Origin: Mermis nigrescens
Taxonomy: Eukaryota > Nematoda > Enoplea > Mermithida > Mermithidae
NCBI GenBank assembly: GCA_036768485.1
Contig: JAVLUZ010000271.1
Location: forward strand, 1,426,001-1,490,000
Length of the DNA: 64,000 nt
Reading direction: 5' to 3'
Positions within the stretch are counted from its first letter, which is position 1, and each line of letters opens with the position of its first letter. Under the pieces are notes generated by a model that was given only the letters and a program-made list of their open reading frames with translations, searched no databases and had not been told where the DNA came from. A program made the translations under genes and the position numbers. Below, piece after piece: positions 10,799 through 23,060 of this stretch.

Positions 10799-13178
10799 TC
10801 CTATGCTTCATCAAACTGGTCCGACCCACCTTGCCACTTATTTCCACAAATAAATTGTCATTGACTTGCAACAACTTGGCAAGTTTGACTTTCTGGTCAG
10901 CACTTAGTGTTGATTGTGTCCCTGCAGCATGTTCCATTATATCTTGAATGATTTCCATAATGGGTCGGGTGTCTATCTTAACACTTAACTGAGCAGCATT
11001 AGAAGGACTAGAGCATAGCTTGATGTGTTCTGGCTCTTTGTCAATCTGTAGGTTCAATGACCCTAGAATCATATCCTTTGAAATCTTCTGATACTTATCA
11101 GTGGTATTCAACAATGCCACTGGTACTAGCCCATTATGTAACGTCACTAGGGCTTCTATTCCCATAAGCCCTGTTGTATCAAGGGTGGGACTTGCCAAAT
11201 AATAACCACTTATTGATCCAATCACTCCGGCCGCTAAACCTGGCACGTAACACATTGTGTGTGGTGGCAGCTTCACCGACTTTAAAGCCACAACTGCACA
11301 TGAGAATGGATCATTTTCCTGTATAGGCTCCAAAAATTTTGCATAAACTGTCTGGTCTGGGAGGTATGCACAGACACACTTGGACTTTACATCCACTTGC
11401 AATGAACCATCAAGCATGCCTTCAGCACCAATGATCATACTGAATGGGAGGGTGTCTACTATGGCAAAAATTGATTTGAACTGTCGGACTGATGACATAC
11501 CAAGACCCACCTCCAATTTCAATTCGCCATTGACTTTTATTTCATCACTAGACATACTGCTAATATGCTTGATGGGTGATGGCTGTAATTGTTGCAGACC
11601 CATGACTGGCTTTAGTTGTTCATACAAGCTTCGACAAATGATGTTGCAGATACTACCAGTATCAACCAAAGCAACAACAGGTAGTTTGTGAGGACCAACC
11701 TCAACTATGACAACTGCATGTAAGTCGGTGCGGACTTTGCGAGTAACAGTAGCACCGCATGTTATAACACAACCATTACTAACTGTAGCTTGACCACTTG
11801 GGTTTATTGGTACATAGCTTGGCACCTCTATTCTAGGTTCAATTATCTGACCCCTTTGTGGCTCCTGATCTGGACCACCATAACTTCCTGGGCCTATATT
11901 AATTCTATGTGGACACTGATTCTGGAAGTGTCCTGGAGATCCACACGCAAAACAATTTTGTGGGTCTGCACTACGATTCAATGTAGCCATAGGTGCCATA
12001 AAGGGTCTTTGAAATGACCTAACGTTTGGCTTAGATGGTCTCCACATTGAATATGGCTGATTCTGAGGTATGAACCCTGGCTGTGGGCCATTATAATCCA
12101 TCTGGGGGTACTGCCTCTTCTGTAGCCCTGGACAGAATGTCTTTACATGCCCCACTTGTCCACAATTGTAGCATGTCAAGGGGTTCTGTTTAGCTTGACT
12201 TTGCTGACTCTGTGGCATAGTTGCCCTAGGTTGAGGCATAGCCCTTACTTGATGCTGCGCCCCTGGCGGATTAGGCTTCATGGATGCCTGTACCGGGGTT
12301 GCCTGAAATCCTGCAGCAGAAAAATTCTTTGAAGGCTTCTGCTTAGCCAAGTCCTGAAGAGTCACAAGGTTTAAGACATAGTCCATGGCTTCATCCAAAC
12401 TCTGACAATGTTGCTCCAATGTCTTCAACCTTGTTGTCTCACTATGAAGGCTGGCAATAAACAATCGAGTGACTTCACTGTCATAGTGACTATGCCGTTC
12501 ATTTGCATATGCTCGGCGAGCCTTGTCTCTAAATTCTGTGATATAATTTGCCACATCCTCATTTGTCCTTTGTTGCATTCTTCTGAGCTCATTCCTCATT
12601 TGCTCAAAATGTTGAGAGGACACCAACTTCTCAACTAGCTTCCTCCAAAGCCTCTTCCAATCCTTCTTTGTAGATGCACTACATGAGTCTAACACTTGAG
12701 CCGCTCGACCCTCAACTAAGTTAGCTATCAGCCAGCATTTATAATCATTGCTCCATTCTGAAGCTTCCGCTGACCGCTCAATCTTGGCCAACCAATCAAG
12801 AAACTCACTTGGGTTGGACCCATCACAGCTCTTAAACTGTGGAGGCACCTTGAATTTCCACTTTTGTCGCTCCTCCTCATGATCATGATTATGGTGCCTT
12901 CTAGCACGGCTACTCACTGATCGACTTGAAGATCGACTATCAACACTTCTGGACTTGGTCCGAGAAGACCTATGAGTCTTAGATCGACCTCTGTCCACTT
13001 CTTCATACACTGAACCTCCATGAACCAACTCACAAGCTTCACGTTTCAACTTTGGAGAGTGAGCTTTGCTTTTAAGCTCCTTGTTGACAATCTTCGGTCT
13101 ATGGACACCATTGTCATCATCCTTATCAACTGCCACCATCTCCCTATTCTTTTGACACTGCCAACTTGATTGCTCCAT
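10785..13178 (-). pseudogene. Ty3/Gypsy Gag (capsid, two zinc knuckles) and aspartic protease
   Basis: 797 codons. An Arg/Ser-rich stretch (about 66-95) precedes a retrotransposon-gag capsid region (about 107-280, from WKFKVPPQF). Then come two CCHC zinc knuckles, CYNCGQVGHVKTFC (336-349) and CFACGSPGHFQNQC (409-422), which bind RNA. The aspartic protease active site DTG is at 506-508 within VVALVDTGS. The frame ends in TGA right at the protease-RT boundary. Upstream the same frame stays open for 16 more codons to a TGA at 13227-13229 and then continues as the coiled-coil part. The ATG at 13178 may therefore be internal, and the natural Gag may begin near 13960. Confidence 0.92.
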
Positions 13179-13960
13179 CTGTTGGGCATCCCCTGCTACA
13201 ATAGCTCCAAGATCATTTATGCCAACTCATAGCTGCCAATCAACTTCAATTAAGTCTTCACCAAACTTCTCAACTCTATGACTCAACTGATCATGTGCAC
13301 CACTGAGTCTAGTTAACTTCTTACTAAGTCCATCTGTAGCCCCCTCGGCTAATTTACTATTCCTCTCCAACTGAACCATACGTTCCTGGAGTGCACACAT
13401 GGGCGTGGGGGGATCTGGGGGTCTGGACCCCCCAGAAACCAAAAGACCCCCCAGAAATCAAAAGACCCCCCCAGAAATCAATTTTTGAAAATTTTTTCGT
13501 TTTTTTCGCAATTTTTTGATGCCAATGGATAGTGCTTGATGAGAAACGTCGAAAAATGGTGTTTTTATCGCCATATCACCATTTTTAAGGCCATTTTTGA
13601 CCTTCAAAAAATCTTGGACCCCCCAGAATTTTCTTGCTGCCCACGTATGCTGGAGTGCCAAATTATCATCATGTCCTGCTGAGCAATGCAACCATTAGCT
13701 TGCTCCTGCAGCATAGACCGCAACTCCTTATTTTCATCAACTACTTCCCTATATTCATCAGCCAACCGCTGCATCACAGACTCAATGACCTGAAACCGAG
13801 TCTCACATGAATGATGGACATCTCCCTCACCAGCTAGCTTGGCTTGGAGCTCCTCATTCTGTCTCTTTAGCTGTGTACATTCTCTCCGAACCACCTGTAG
13901 TACATCAGTCATTTCTTGCATCTGCTTACGTAACTCTATAATTTCACTATCTGTGGACAT
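13179..13960 (-). pseudogene. Coiled-coil N-terminal part of the Gypsy Gag, interrupted by a MITE
   Basis: From the likely start MSTDSEII at 13960 a heptad-rich coiled coil runs (RRECTQLKRQNEELQAKL, then DENKELRSMLQEQ). It resumes after a 256-bp MITE (13394-13649) as ALQERMVQLERNSKLAEG and VEKFGEDLIEVDW before the TGA at 13227. The MITE plus its duplication is 264 bp, a multiple of three, so it does not itself shift frame. A separate one-base shift lies near 13690. A long coiled coil before capsid probably helps Gag multimerise, which is an inference. Confidence 0.7.
13394..13649 (-). mobile_element. Family A MITE inserted in the Gypsy gag
   Basis: 256 bp, beginning CACACATGGGCG and ending GCCCACGTATG. 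It is flanked by a perfect duplication, ctggagtg (13386-13393 and 13650-13657); one more base, c, also matches depending on the boundary. Interior: C-runs with CCCCAGAAA, TTTTTTGATGCCAATGG, GAGAAACGTCGAAAAATGG. It shows that family A moved after this retrotransposon inserted. Confidence 0.9.
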
Positions 13961-14716
13961 CTTCAACCTATGCCTCTTTATAGGTGTCAATATAATGGAC
14001 TGCAAACAATTAAACACTTTGTATTAACCTGGGCTATTACCCACTAACACAAATGCTATGCAAATTTAACACAAATTCTTGCCCGGGCCCACCAATTACT
14101 ACTAAATAATACAAGTCTGGGATAGACCAGAAACGGACCAATGCCATGCAAATTTATGCACACAACAAAATAGAAAACAGAACTGAATCGTATCTATGCA
14201 AATTCTAGCATACGGCTCAGCACTGCTACACAAAAAGGACAGAACAAAGATGTATCTAAACACTAGCATACAACCCTGTACTGTTATATGACACGACGCA
14301 ATAATAATAATACAATACAACAAAATGACAATACTATACTATTATACAATATACCCGACCTATCCCCTAGAAATTTAAATAACACACATCTATGCAAATA
14401 GCATGCACTGCATTTGCATAATTCTATAACGTTGCCCAATGCCTGTCTTGATTCCAAACCAACCCCAATTTAAATAGAAAACCAACCCCCACCAGCCAAA
14501 AGCCCTAGCCGACCAACCAGGTACAGCGAAATAGACTTGTGACTTGGCCACTATAGCACTAGTCCACTGACCAGCCAACCCGAAAAATAATTTTAGAATA
14601 ACCCGGCCACAGACAAGCTATAAGCACAGCCAAAGAACAACACATGATAATACTCAAATTAATCAATTAATTCATTTAAGAAGAGGAAGAGAAAGAAATT
14701 TAAATTTAACTCAGTA
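13961..14716 (-). other. 5' leader of the Gypsy element
   Basis: Roughly 750 bp between the primer-binding site and the probable Gag start, with no supported coding sequence. It shows imperfect reiterations of phrases such as ATGCAAAT and CTAGCATAC near 14050-14410. A leader of this length would hold packaging and translation signals, which I cannot identify. Confidence 0.5.
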
Positions 14717-14734
14717 ATCCTGGTGGCAGCACCA
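14717..14734 (-). promoter_or_regulatory. Primer-binding site of the Gypsy element
   Basis: On the - strand the sequence TGGTGCTGCCACCAGG begins three bases after the end of the LTR. A PBS starts with TGG, complementary to the CCA end of a tRNA, within a few bases of the LTR, so position and first bases fit. I could not assign the tRNA. Confidence 0.6.
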
Positions 14735-14737
14735 CGT

Positions 14738-15508
14738 TGTAACGTTAACTTTTTGGGTTAACTTGAGGACCAACACGTTGTGTGATAAATTGCCTGCAGG
14801 TTAGGCTGAATATCTTCGAGTTCCATGGCAATCAGGAATTAATAAGCCTTGAGGAGTTGTGAGATATACCTAGCAATTATGTACCTAAAGGCTATTGGGA
14901 TCAGAGATATAGATTAGCCTTGGGGAGTTGTCCACCGACAACTATGTACCTAAAGGCTATTGGAATTTGGGCAGCAATTTAGGTAGAAATTTGGGGCTGA
15001 ATTATATGTCTTAGATCCTAGGAAAAATTGGGCAGCACTTCGCTCCCAATGTGTATTTTACAGGCTAAGAAAATGAGACAACAATAGCAATTTAACTTTA
15101 ATTAAGAAGTCTTCTTAATAAGGACAGTCATAAGTAACATACGCACCAAACAATACGTTGGGCTAAACAGTGGCACCACGTCGTAGAATGGCTACCAACT
15201 AATATGGCGACTATTATAGTCTAGCGTAATATATACAATAAGACGATTGGACCTTGATCGCGGTATCGATAGTGTGGTAATGGCAGCAATACGATGAACG
15301 ACGGCGATACGAAATCCAATAATAGCATAAGCGAGCGACTAGACTGATAGAAACGAAAAATCGCCGGGTGATAGCAAAAAATGGTGAGATGTAGTATTCA
15401 AATTTTTTAGTCGGCCAATAGAAAAACGCGTCAATAAACGAGCAATCGTAATAATCACGCCCACAGTGTTATAGTCCATCTTCACATGTTAAAGCGAGCA
15501 TGGTTACA
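14738..15508 (-). repeat. 5' LTR of the Gypsy element
   Basis: A 771-bp segment that begins TGTAAC and ends GTTACA, a perfect 6-base inverted terminal repeat typical of LTRs, and abuts the PBS. Inside are two direct copies of a phrase including GTACCTAAAGGCTATTGG (about 14880 and 14940). The partner LTR lies in or beyond the gap, so neither the boundary nor the flanking duplication can be confirmed. Confidence 0.65.
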
Positions 15509-15643
15509 CAGTTAAGCAATTGTTCTAGCGTTATAGCATTAAGTAGACAATGAAACTTCTCTGCTTTGTGATATAAATTCAGCAATTGCAGATTAAGTAC
15601 TTATGCGAATAAACTCGAACTTTCTGCAAGTGATATATTGTAT

Positions 15644-16401
15644 AGCAAAGAAAAATGCTCCGATGGAACAAAAAAGATGAATATACTTGGAATTGTGGAT
15701 TATTATGGATGTAAAAGGAGGGGACTAGGAAAAATCTACCTAAAGTCGGAAAATCTGCTAAAAATCACACTTTCTCTAAGCAACGCAAAAAATCGATGTA
15801 TATTCTGCGGCCAACAGATTAAAATAAATATTCAACCATAACAATGATTGAAACAGCAGCACGTTAGCTATGCAGTAGCTATGGGAAATGATATTAAGTA
15901 AACTAACAGTCTTCCAAGCCAATTGAATGAAATAGCAAACATCGAAGACAATTGAAGACATGGTTGGTTAAAAACAGTAGGAAACACGTAAGTTGACTTG
16001 AAACAGACTTAATGTAGATACACTAGCATGCCCGAAACGATTGTGTGCACTAATCAATCGGCTCCTGCTTTGCTTGCTATAATGCTCATAAAACAAAACA
16101 ACTTTAAATACAATACCTCTTAGTTTTCTATCAATCAGGTGCCAGCAATTTAAAAAAGTAACCTTGATAGATTTCGTTTATACACTCTTATCTGAAACTT
16201 CGAACATTATTTAAAAAAGACACTTTTTTAGAGGCCGCAGAATATACATCGATTTTTTGCGTTGCTTAGAGAAAGTGTGATTTTTAGCAGATTTTCCGAC
16301 TTTAGGTAGATTTTTCCTAGTCCCCTCCTTTTACATCCATAATAATCCACAATTCCAAGTATATTCATCTTTTTTGTTCCATCGGAGCATTTTTCTTTGC
16401 T
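15644..16401. mobile_element. Inverted-repeat element, family M, copy 1
   Basis: 758 bp with terminal inverted repeats of about 170 bp. The left end is AGCAAAGAAAAATGCTCC and the right end is its complement (GGAGCATTTTTCTTTGCT). Both arms carry the same body, including CTAAAAATCACACTTTCTC and TTCTGCGGCC. A T before and an A after would allow a TA duplication, as in Tc1/mariner-type MITEs. Copies 2 and 3 are at 19868-20561 and 23500-24234, and a truncated end at about 30620. No transposase is present. Confidence 0.75.
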
Positions 16402-16717
16402 AGTACACTACTTTTATTTAGCGTGATTTCAGTACATCAGTCAGTAAACACAATCAGTAACATGCCACAATAATGACAACAGTCCAAGAACGCGGAAAAC
16501 AATATTGTTCTTAACATCAGCATTATCCTTTTTAAACAAGACAACCTTATTGACACCATCCATTTTCAAATTAAAACTGCATTAAGTTATTTCTTCTTAA
16601 TGTGCAGTTCACTTATAATCAAGCACAAAAATTTAACCAACGAATTCACATTGCAAATCCTCACTCAATCAATACACAAGCACAATGTGTTGTGACTTTT
16701 GAAATTGAAAACACCCA

Positions 16718-16795
16718 ATTTTCAATTTTCAAATTGAAAATTGGATCAATTTTCAAATTGAAAATTGGGTCAATTTTCAAATTGAAAATTGGGTG
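16718..16795. repeat. 24-bp tandem repeat, about three copies
   Basis: The unit TTTTCAAATTGAAAATTGG plus a few bases is repeated three times. Each unit is nearly self-complementary around TTTCAAATTGAAA. The translated repeat seen in one frame is a by-product. Confidence 0.8.
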
Positions 16796-16915
16796 TTTGA
16801 ATTTGCGATGAAGAAAATAATCAAAAGATAGTCACTTGGTTTATTTAAGCCGAGTAATAAAATAACGACCGTCCACCAATTCCAAACTAAACGCAACTAA
16901 TCTGATCACTATGAA

Positions 16916-17045
16916 AAAGTTTTGAAAAATGAGCTTGCTAAGCGAGAGTTGTAAACCAAGAGAAACTTAAAGTTTAAACCTACCATTAAATTATGAGAGA
17001 ATTATAAAAGATTTTAAACTTCAAGAAAATGGAAAAGGCGGGATG
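16916..17045. mobile_element. Penelope-like element terminal fragment
   Basis: GAGCTTGCTAAGCGAGAGTT and following bases match the terminal repeats of the PLE copies at 32099 and 34740-34850. The next bases match the antisense 3' end of the PLE. It lies in a roughly 500-bp insertion (about 16551-17060) that is absent from other family K copies, so it is a later insertion. Confidence 0.7.
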
Positions 17046-19867
17046 TTGGTAAATTAGAAGGCAAAGATTTTCGGCAAAAATTCAAAAACTTCACGCAAAT
17101 ATCAAATGTAAGGAACACTAACGCTTTGATTTGGTAGTAAAATAAATTTGTAGTATAGACTACATATTAACAACAAATGAATAGTGCAAACTTTACACAA
17201 CTACTAGGTGTAGAGAATACTAACAGTTTACGGCTTATTAATGTACATGATTACAATAAAGCTGTATATCTTTGTCGACTTCTGTGCACAGTAGTGTGAT
17301 TGCTGGGTCATTTTAAACCACTTTTGCAGGCAATTCACATCAACTAAACGATAGCTCTCCATGTGCAAGATTTTGTGAAACATATTATAAACACGGCTAA
17401 GAAAGATTTAACTTTAATGCAACCCATTTAAGACAAAATTACATCTCTTCAATGATCTAAGGACACTTGAACATAATTTTTAAATCACTTTGGATTACTT
17501 TTGAGGGTAAACAAACTCACTTAATTGATGTCTCACATATGAATCCTTGAAAATTTCTTGACTTCAGTTACAAAGTCTCTGCAAGTCTATCGAATTAGGG
17601 TTAACACGTAACGTAAACTTTACACAAACACATAGCGTAAAGAATATTTTAGTCGGATTCGTAATTTTGATATTGCTCCGATATTTCTTTCAACATTTAT
17701 GGAAAAATGAGTCTCCATAATGTTTTAAAGACAATAAACATTAGGTTTAAACCACTTTGCAATACTGCTGAGTGTAAGTAAGCGCGCCCAATTGACGTAT
17801 ATATTTCATTCCCTGTAAATTTTTATATCTCAGGAAAAAATTTCGATTCTTGCAATGCTCTAGAACAAAGGCTAACATGCAGTGTAAAAAATTACTCGGA
17901 TATTATGATCAACATTCATGAAAAAATTATGTCTCTACAATGGTCTGAGGACATATAAACAATGAATGTAAACTACTTTACATCACTGTTGGATGTAAAC
18001 AAACGCGCCTACGTGACGTCTCACATTTGATCCTTTGAAAACTTTTAGGCTCCAAGAAAAAATTAGGTTTCAGGAATGCTCAAAAACGAAGATAAATATA
18101 TATGTAGTGTAAACTTCATGTAAACACCTAGTGTAAAGAAGATTTTAGTCAGATTCGTAATTTTGATATTGTTCCGATATTACGATTAATATTTATGAAA
18201 AAATTAAGTCTACATAATGTTCTATGGGCAAACTAACAATTGGTATAAACTACTTTACAACACCGTAGAGTGTAAACATATGCGCCAGACTGGCATATCA
18301 AATTTGATTCCTGGTCCATTTCTAGACTTGATAAACGTGTCCCTGACTCGTAACCGGAGAAGCAGGCAGAAAAAACAAGACAGAAACGCATTTAAAACTC
18401 CAAATTTTTGACTTTACACTCGCTAAATATTAATGTATAGACAATTTGCTTTGACATGCACCCGATATAAAGCACTTTATTTTTATTCTATTAGACTTAT
18501 CCCGACTTCTGGACGGAGAAAGTGGCGAACAAAAAACGCAACAAAAACGTATTTTCCATCATTTAGAACACTGTAAACTTTAAAATTCCGTACCGAACTC
18601 CCCATTGAGTTTAAAGAAATTCGGTTTGGTACAATTTGTAGCTTTTTAATCGTAGTACATTCCACATTCCTGTGTGCCAAAATTCTGTTGCAAAATTATT
18701 TGGCATGATTTATCAATCAAACTTCGGAAAAAACGTGTTTTTTAGCCCATTTTTTACCTCTGATTTCGAACTTTACACCTCCATAAATAGCTCAATATTG
18801 CGTTTTTTTAAATGCGGTTTGCTGCGATGTTTAGCCCCTGTGAGGCACTTTATTAATGCTGTCTTCGATTTGCACTGACTCATAAGCGGAAAAATTTGGC
18901 AGAGAAATCTTAGTTAAAATCCGTTTTTTTACACCATCCACTAGAGTGTAAACTTTAAACCCCAGGATCTAACTCACCATAGAGCATAGAAGACTTTGCT
19001 TATATGCAGAATGTAGCCCTTGATCCGCTCTACATTTCTGTCAGAAAACATTTTAAAAACCTCATAACCGGAGTTAGTATCGGACATAGGAAGGTTGAAA
19101 ACTCGACCAAAAAGTGCTTTTTCACCCCAGATTTTCGCACTCTTTACACTGCCGTTCGATAAATAATGCGAATTTCAAAAAACAAAAAAAGTGTCATCTG
19201 TAGAATTCATCCCTCTATTATCCTATTCTGTTCAATCCTTCGAGTCATCAATACTCAGTTGTCCACATGCCGCAGTAAAAGGTCCCAAAATTTGTCCTAT
19301 GTTATAACGTTACACAAAAACTTTACACCTTCTTTACACAGTCAATTTTGAGTTTCAAGAAAAACAAAAAAACATGGGCAGCGAATTTTTTTATTATCTT
19401 TCTTTTAAAAAAAACCGCACCTTCCAGAAGTGTCCCGTTATAGCTGTAGGGGGGTGCCCAGGTGTTGGGGGTACCCAAGTATATTATAGGTACGCGCTAA
19501 CGCGCTACCTATGATATCAAGTTTGCAGAAGTGTGCAAAAACATGTACACAACATTTTCTCTACACCTAGTAGTTGTGTAAAGTTTGCACTAATCATTTG
19601 TTGTTAAAATGTAGTTTATACTACAAATTTATTTTACTTCCAAATCTGAGCGTTAGTGTTTCTTACACTTGATATTTGCGTAAAGTTAGTGCTGAAAAAC
19701 TTTGATCTGTTAAAATAATGTAAGGTTGTCTTGTTTGAAAAGGATAATGCTGATGTTAAGAACAATTTTGTTTTCCGTGTTCTTGGGCTGCTGTCATTAT
19801 TTTGGCATGTTACGGTATGTGTTTACTGACTGATGTACTCAAATCATGCTAATTAAAAGTAGGGTAC

Positions 19868-20561
19868 TAGCACAGAAAAATGCTCCGATGGAAGAAAAAG
19901 TCGTAAAATCTGCTAAAAATCAGACTTTCTCTAAGCAACGCAAAAAATCGAAGTATATTCTGCGGCCAACAGATTAAAATAAATATTCAACCATGAAAAT
20001 GATTGAAAAAGCAGCACGTTAGCTATGCAGTAGCTATGTGAAATGATATTGAGTAAAGTAACAGTCTTTCTAAGACAATTGAATGAAATAGCAAACATCG
20101 AAGACAATTGAAGACATGGTTGGTTTAAAACAGTAGGAAACGCGTAAGTTGACTTGAAACAGACTAAATGTAGGTACACTAGTATGCCCGTAACGATTGT
20201 GTGCACTAATCAATCGGCCCCTGCTTTGCTTGCTATAATGCTCATAACAAAATAGAACAACTTTAAATACAATACCACTTGGTTTTCTATCAATCAGGTG
20301 CCAGCAATTTAAAAAATTAACCTTGATAGATTTCGTTTTTTCACTCTTATCTGAAACTTTGAACATTATTTAAAAAAGACACTTTTTTAGAGGCCGCAGA
20401 ATATACTTCGATTTTTCGCGTTGCTTAGAGAAAGTCTGATTTTTAGCAGATTTTGCGACTTTAGGTAGATTTTTCCTAGTCTCCTCCTCCTACATCCTTA
20501 ATAATCCAGAATTCCAAGTATATTCATCTTTTTTGTTCCATCGGGGCATTTTTCTTTGCTA
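19868..20561. mobile_element. Inverted-repeat element, family M, copy 2
   Basis: Starts TAGCACAGAAAAATGCTCC and ends GGGGCATTTTTCTTTGCTA. It is like copy 1 but about 60 bp shorter because the left arm has an internal deletion (TGGAAGAAAAAGTCG). The interior matches copy 1 closely, including GCAGCACGTTAGCTATGCAG. Confidence 0.75.
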
Positions 20562-20567
20562 TACTTC

Positions 20568-20727
20568 TGTCTGTTTCACACAAGTTTGGGCATACATTTT
20601 ACAAACAGGCCAGACAATAAGCCGACAGCTTGCGATTATTGCATTGATTTGATATATAATTATCGTAATCCGTCGACCATCGAACAAATTTTTAAAATTT
20701 ATGCCCAAAGTTATGTGAAACAGACCA
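20568..20727. mobile_element. Tc1/mariner-like MITE, family D
   Basis: About 160 bp with inverted ends TCTGTTTCACACAAGTTTGG and its complement (CCCAAAGTTATGTGAAACAG). The body CGATTAT-GCATTGAT-TATAATTATCGTAA is shared with copies at 28587-28739 and 31459-31611. A CGTAGCCAGGATTTT phrase right after it (about 20733) looks like one end of another hAT-like element whose partner I could not find. Confidence 0.7.
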
Positions 20728-21009
20728 GAAGCGTAGCCAGGATTTTGGTTCGGGGGAGGCATAAACAAAAATTTCTTAAGACTACTTTTGCATTGAATGC
20801 CAGTAACGTTGTGTATAGTAAAACTAAGTCTTCCGACCTTTAGTAATGTAGCCTAGCTAATTTATCGGTTTCTGACGATCAAAAATACAAAAAGTGTAAA
20901 GCGGCGCGAAGTGCCGAAAATTTTTGAAATTTCTACCGTTTTCATGTAGAATTTACGGCCTTTCTATTGACTAACACTTCGGAAATCATAAGTGGCGCAA
21001 AGTGCTAAG

Positions 21010-21853
21010 TATTGTTGTAAAAGATATCTTTATCTTTATCTTTTTAGCAAGATAAAGATAAAGATAAAGATATCTTTATCTTTATCTTGACAACTTTTTA
21101 TCTTTATCTTTATCTTTATCTTTTGGAAAAATCACAGGCTATCTTTATCTTTATCTTTATCTTTTTGATAGGAATTTATTTTGTAAAAAGATAAAGTAAG
21201 TACATGATTTAGCATGTAATCCAAAATGTAGGTTTGACGTAAAATACATTTAGACGCATTCAAGTTTTATTGTAATACAAGAAAAGAAAAGAAAACGATT
21301 GTTTAAACCCTATGGCATGAGGCCCAAACTAATGCCTGTATATCAACCTAAGTAAGCGGGCGGGAGTGATATCGATCTAAGCGGGAGTACTATTACTAGC
21401 ACCCAAGTTAATCTAAGTCCAAGCCTCGGAAACATAGAGAAGTTTGTGTTGCGACTATGTATACTTAGTACAGGCGCACAGAGCAGGGTTTTGATGCTTG
21501 TGAAAAGAAAGAAGTGGTCTGCCAGTAATAGTAGTACGTGGGTCAGTCAGATACCGCGGGTAAGCCCCAAATCTACGTTTGTGTGTGCTTAATGCCTATC
21601 ACCTCTTTGATCTCAGGTGTAAAAATTAGGGCATTCAGTTGGCTGCTTTACATCACCCGCTCTCGTTTATTGCACCTCACAAACATTGTACACTTTATCT
21701 TTATCTTTATCTTTTTGATTCCTTTATCTTGCGAATTATCTTTATCTTTATCATTCTTAATTTTTTATCTTCATCTTTATCTTTATCTTTTAGATTTTAA
21801 AATTTCAACTTTATCTTTTATCTTGCAAAAAATCCTTATCTTTTACAACACTA
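21010..21853. mobile_element. hAT-like element with (TATCTT)n subterminal arrays
   Basis: 844 bp. Left end TATTGTTGTAAAAGAT, right end ATCTTTTACAACACTA (imperfect inverted repeats). The flanks are gtgctaag (21002-21009) and gtgctgag (21854-21861), a 7-of-8 duplication with T at position 2 and A at position 7, as favoured by Ac-like hAT elements. Just inside each end are dense arrays of the hexamer TATCTT/AAGATA, in both orientations on the left (about 21022-21180) and again on the right (about 21690-21845). The non-repetitive middle (21190-21690) shows no coding sequence. Confidence 0.8.
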
Positions 21854-22129
21854 GTGCTGAGAAATTTAGTCATTTTTTACCGCCCTTAACATTTTGCAGC
21901 TCTGTGAATACTAGTGGTCTGACAACAGAGCAGAAAATTATCAAATTTGTACAAAACACTTTTGACAGTTCATGCTTCTAACAAGAAAACTGCGAATTAA
22001 TAACTTTGTCTGAAAATATTTCGAGTGATTTAGGCTTTTAAATGCAATGCTGGAGCTTTACAAAACGAAAGAACAGTAACTGGAGGCGCTATGCGCAGGT
22101 AAATTCTGACGTTTTTGCACTTTGAACTC

Positions 22130-23060
22130 AATTTATACCGCAAAAAGGATAAATTGTTTATTAATATACAATACATACTTAAATTACAGTATGTGTGGAA
22201 GTATCTAAATTTGCATCGGAATTAATGAACAAACGGAAGTATAATATTATTTTTGGATTGCAACACTTACTGACAGTTAAATAAGTGATTTTGGAATGGG
22301 ATTTGGGGTTCAGGAGCATACGAGGCAGCAACAAAATTCTGGGATATGCAAGATTTTTCTAATGTCAAAAATGGCTTTAAAAATGGCGGTATGGCGAAAA
22401 AAACAAAATTTTTCAACTTTTCCAAGCAAGCACTATCCATTGGTATCAAAAAATTACAAAAAAACGAGAAGAAATATAAAAAATTGAATTCTGGGGGTTT
22501 GGTTTCTGGGGGTGGGTAGTTTTGTTTCTCGGGGAAGGGTGCATACCCCCAATTTGCGAGATAGTCATTTTCTGAGTCAAAATGATATTACAACTCAATC
22601 CTGACTGTTAAAAATTAAACACCACTCAGTATACATGTAGGATTTGTTACTATAAATATTCTTGTTTAAATTAGTACACTCAAAAAACCTGAAAGAAGAT
22701 ATACTGTGAAACTGTCATAGAAAGAAAGAATAAATTGTTAATTAATATTCAATACATACTTAAATTACAGTATTTGTGGAAGTATCTAAATTTTCATCGG
22801 AATTAGTAAACAAACGGATTGCAGCATTGGATTGCAACACTTACTGAGAGTCAAATAAGTGATTTTGGAATGGGATTTGGGGTTCAGGAGCATACGTGGG
22901 CAGCGACAAAATTCTTTGGGGATACAAGATTTTTCAGAGGCCAAAAAATGGCCTCAAAAATGGTGGTATGGCGAGTAAAAAATGGTGTATATTCTTCTAA
23001 GTGAGCACTATCCATTGATTTCAAAAAAATTGCAAAAAAACGAAAGAAATTTTAAAAATT
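22130..23060 (-). repeat. Satellite unit, about 1.5 copies, inverted relative to 37421-41045
   Basis: One full and one partial copy of the approximately 560-bp unit tandemly repeated at 37421-41045, here on the opposite strand. Shared phrases: AAATTACAGTAT-TGTGGAAG, GGATTTGGGGTTCAGGAGC and TTAGTACACTCAAAAAACC. Each unit contains a family A MITE core (CATACGTGGGCAGC...). The second copy breaks off in the MITE at about 23060. Confidence 0.8.

Larger units (their letters stand above)
16402..19867. repeat. Long TTTACAC-rich repeat, family K, between two family M copies
   Basis: Starting at the end of M copy 1, this carries an end segment (16402-16550, then 17060-17250) and a long body to about 19455. 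The same end segment returns inverted at about 19540-19867, reaching M copy 2. The body is a degenerate tandem array in which TTTACAC or GTGTAAA recurs every one to few hundred bases. Phrases such as GATTCGTAATTTTGATATTG come back (17658 and 18143). Inverted homologous segments are at 23061-23499, 26035-26760 and 29150-30637. No protein is supported. The ends are shared with family M, so M plus K may be one composite element. Confidence 0.6.

Noticed and set aside
21538..21981. 147-codon open frame with hydrophobic stretches that look like membrane segments
   Set aside because: The hydrophobic part is the translation of the TATCTT array.
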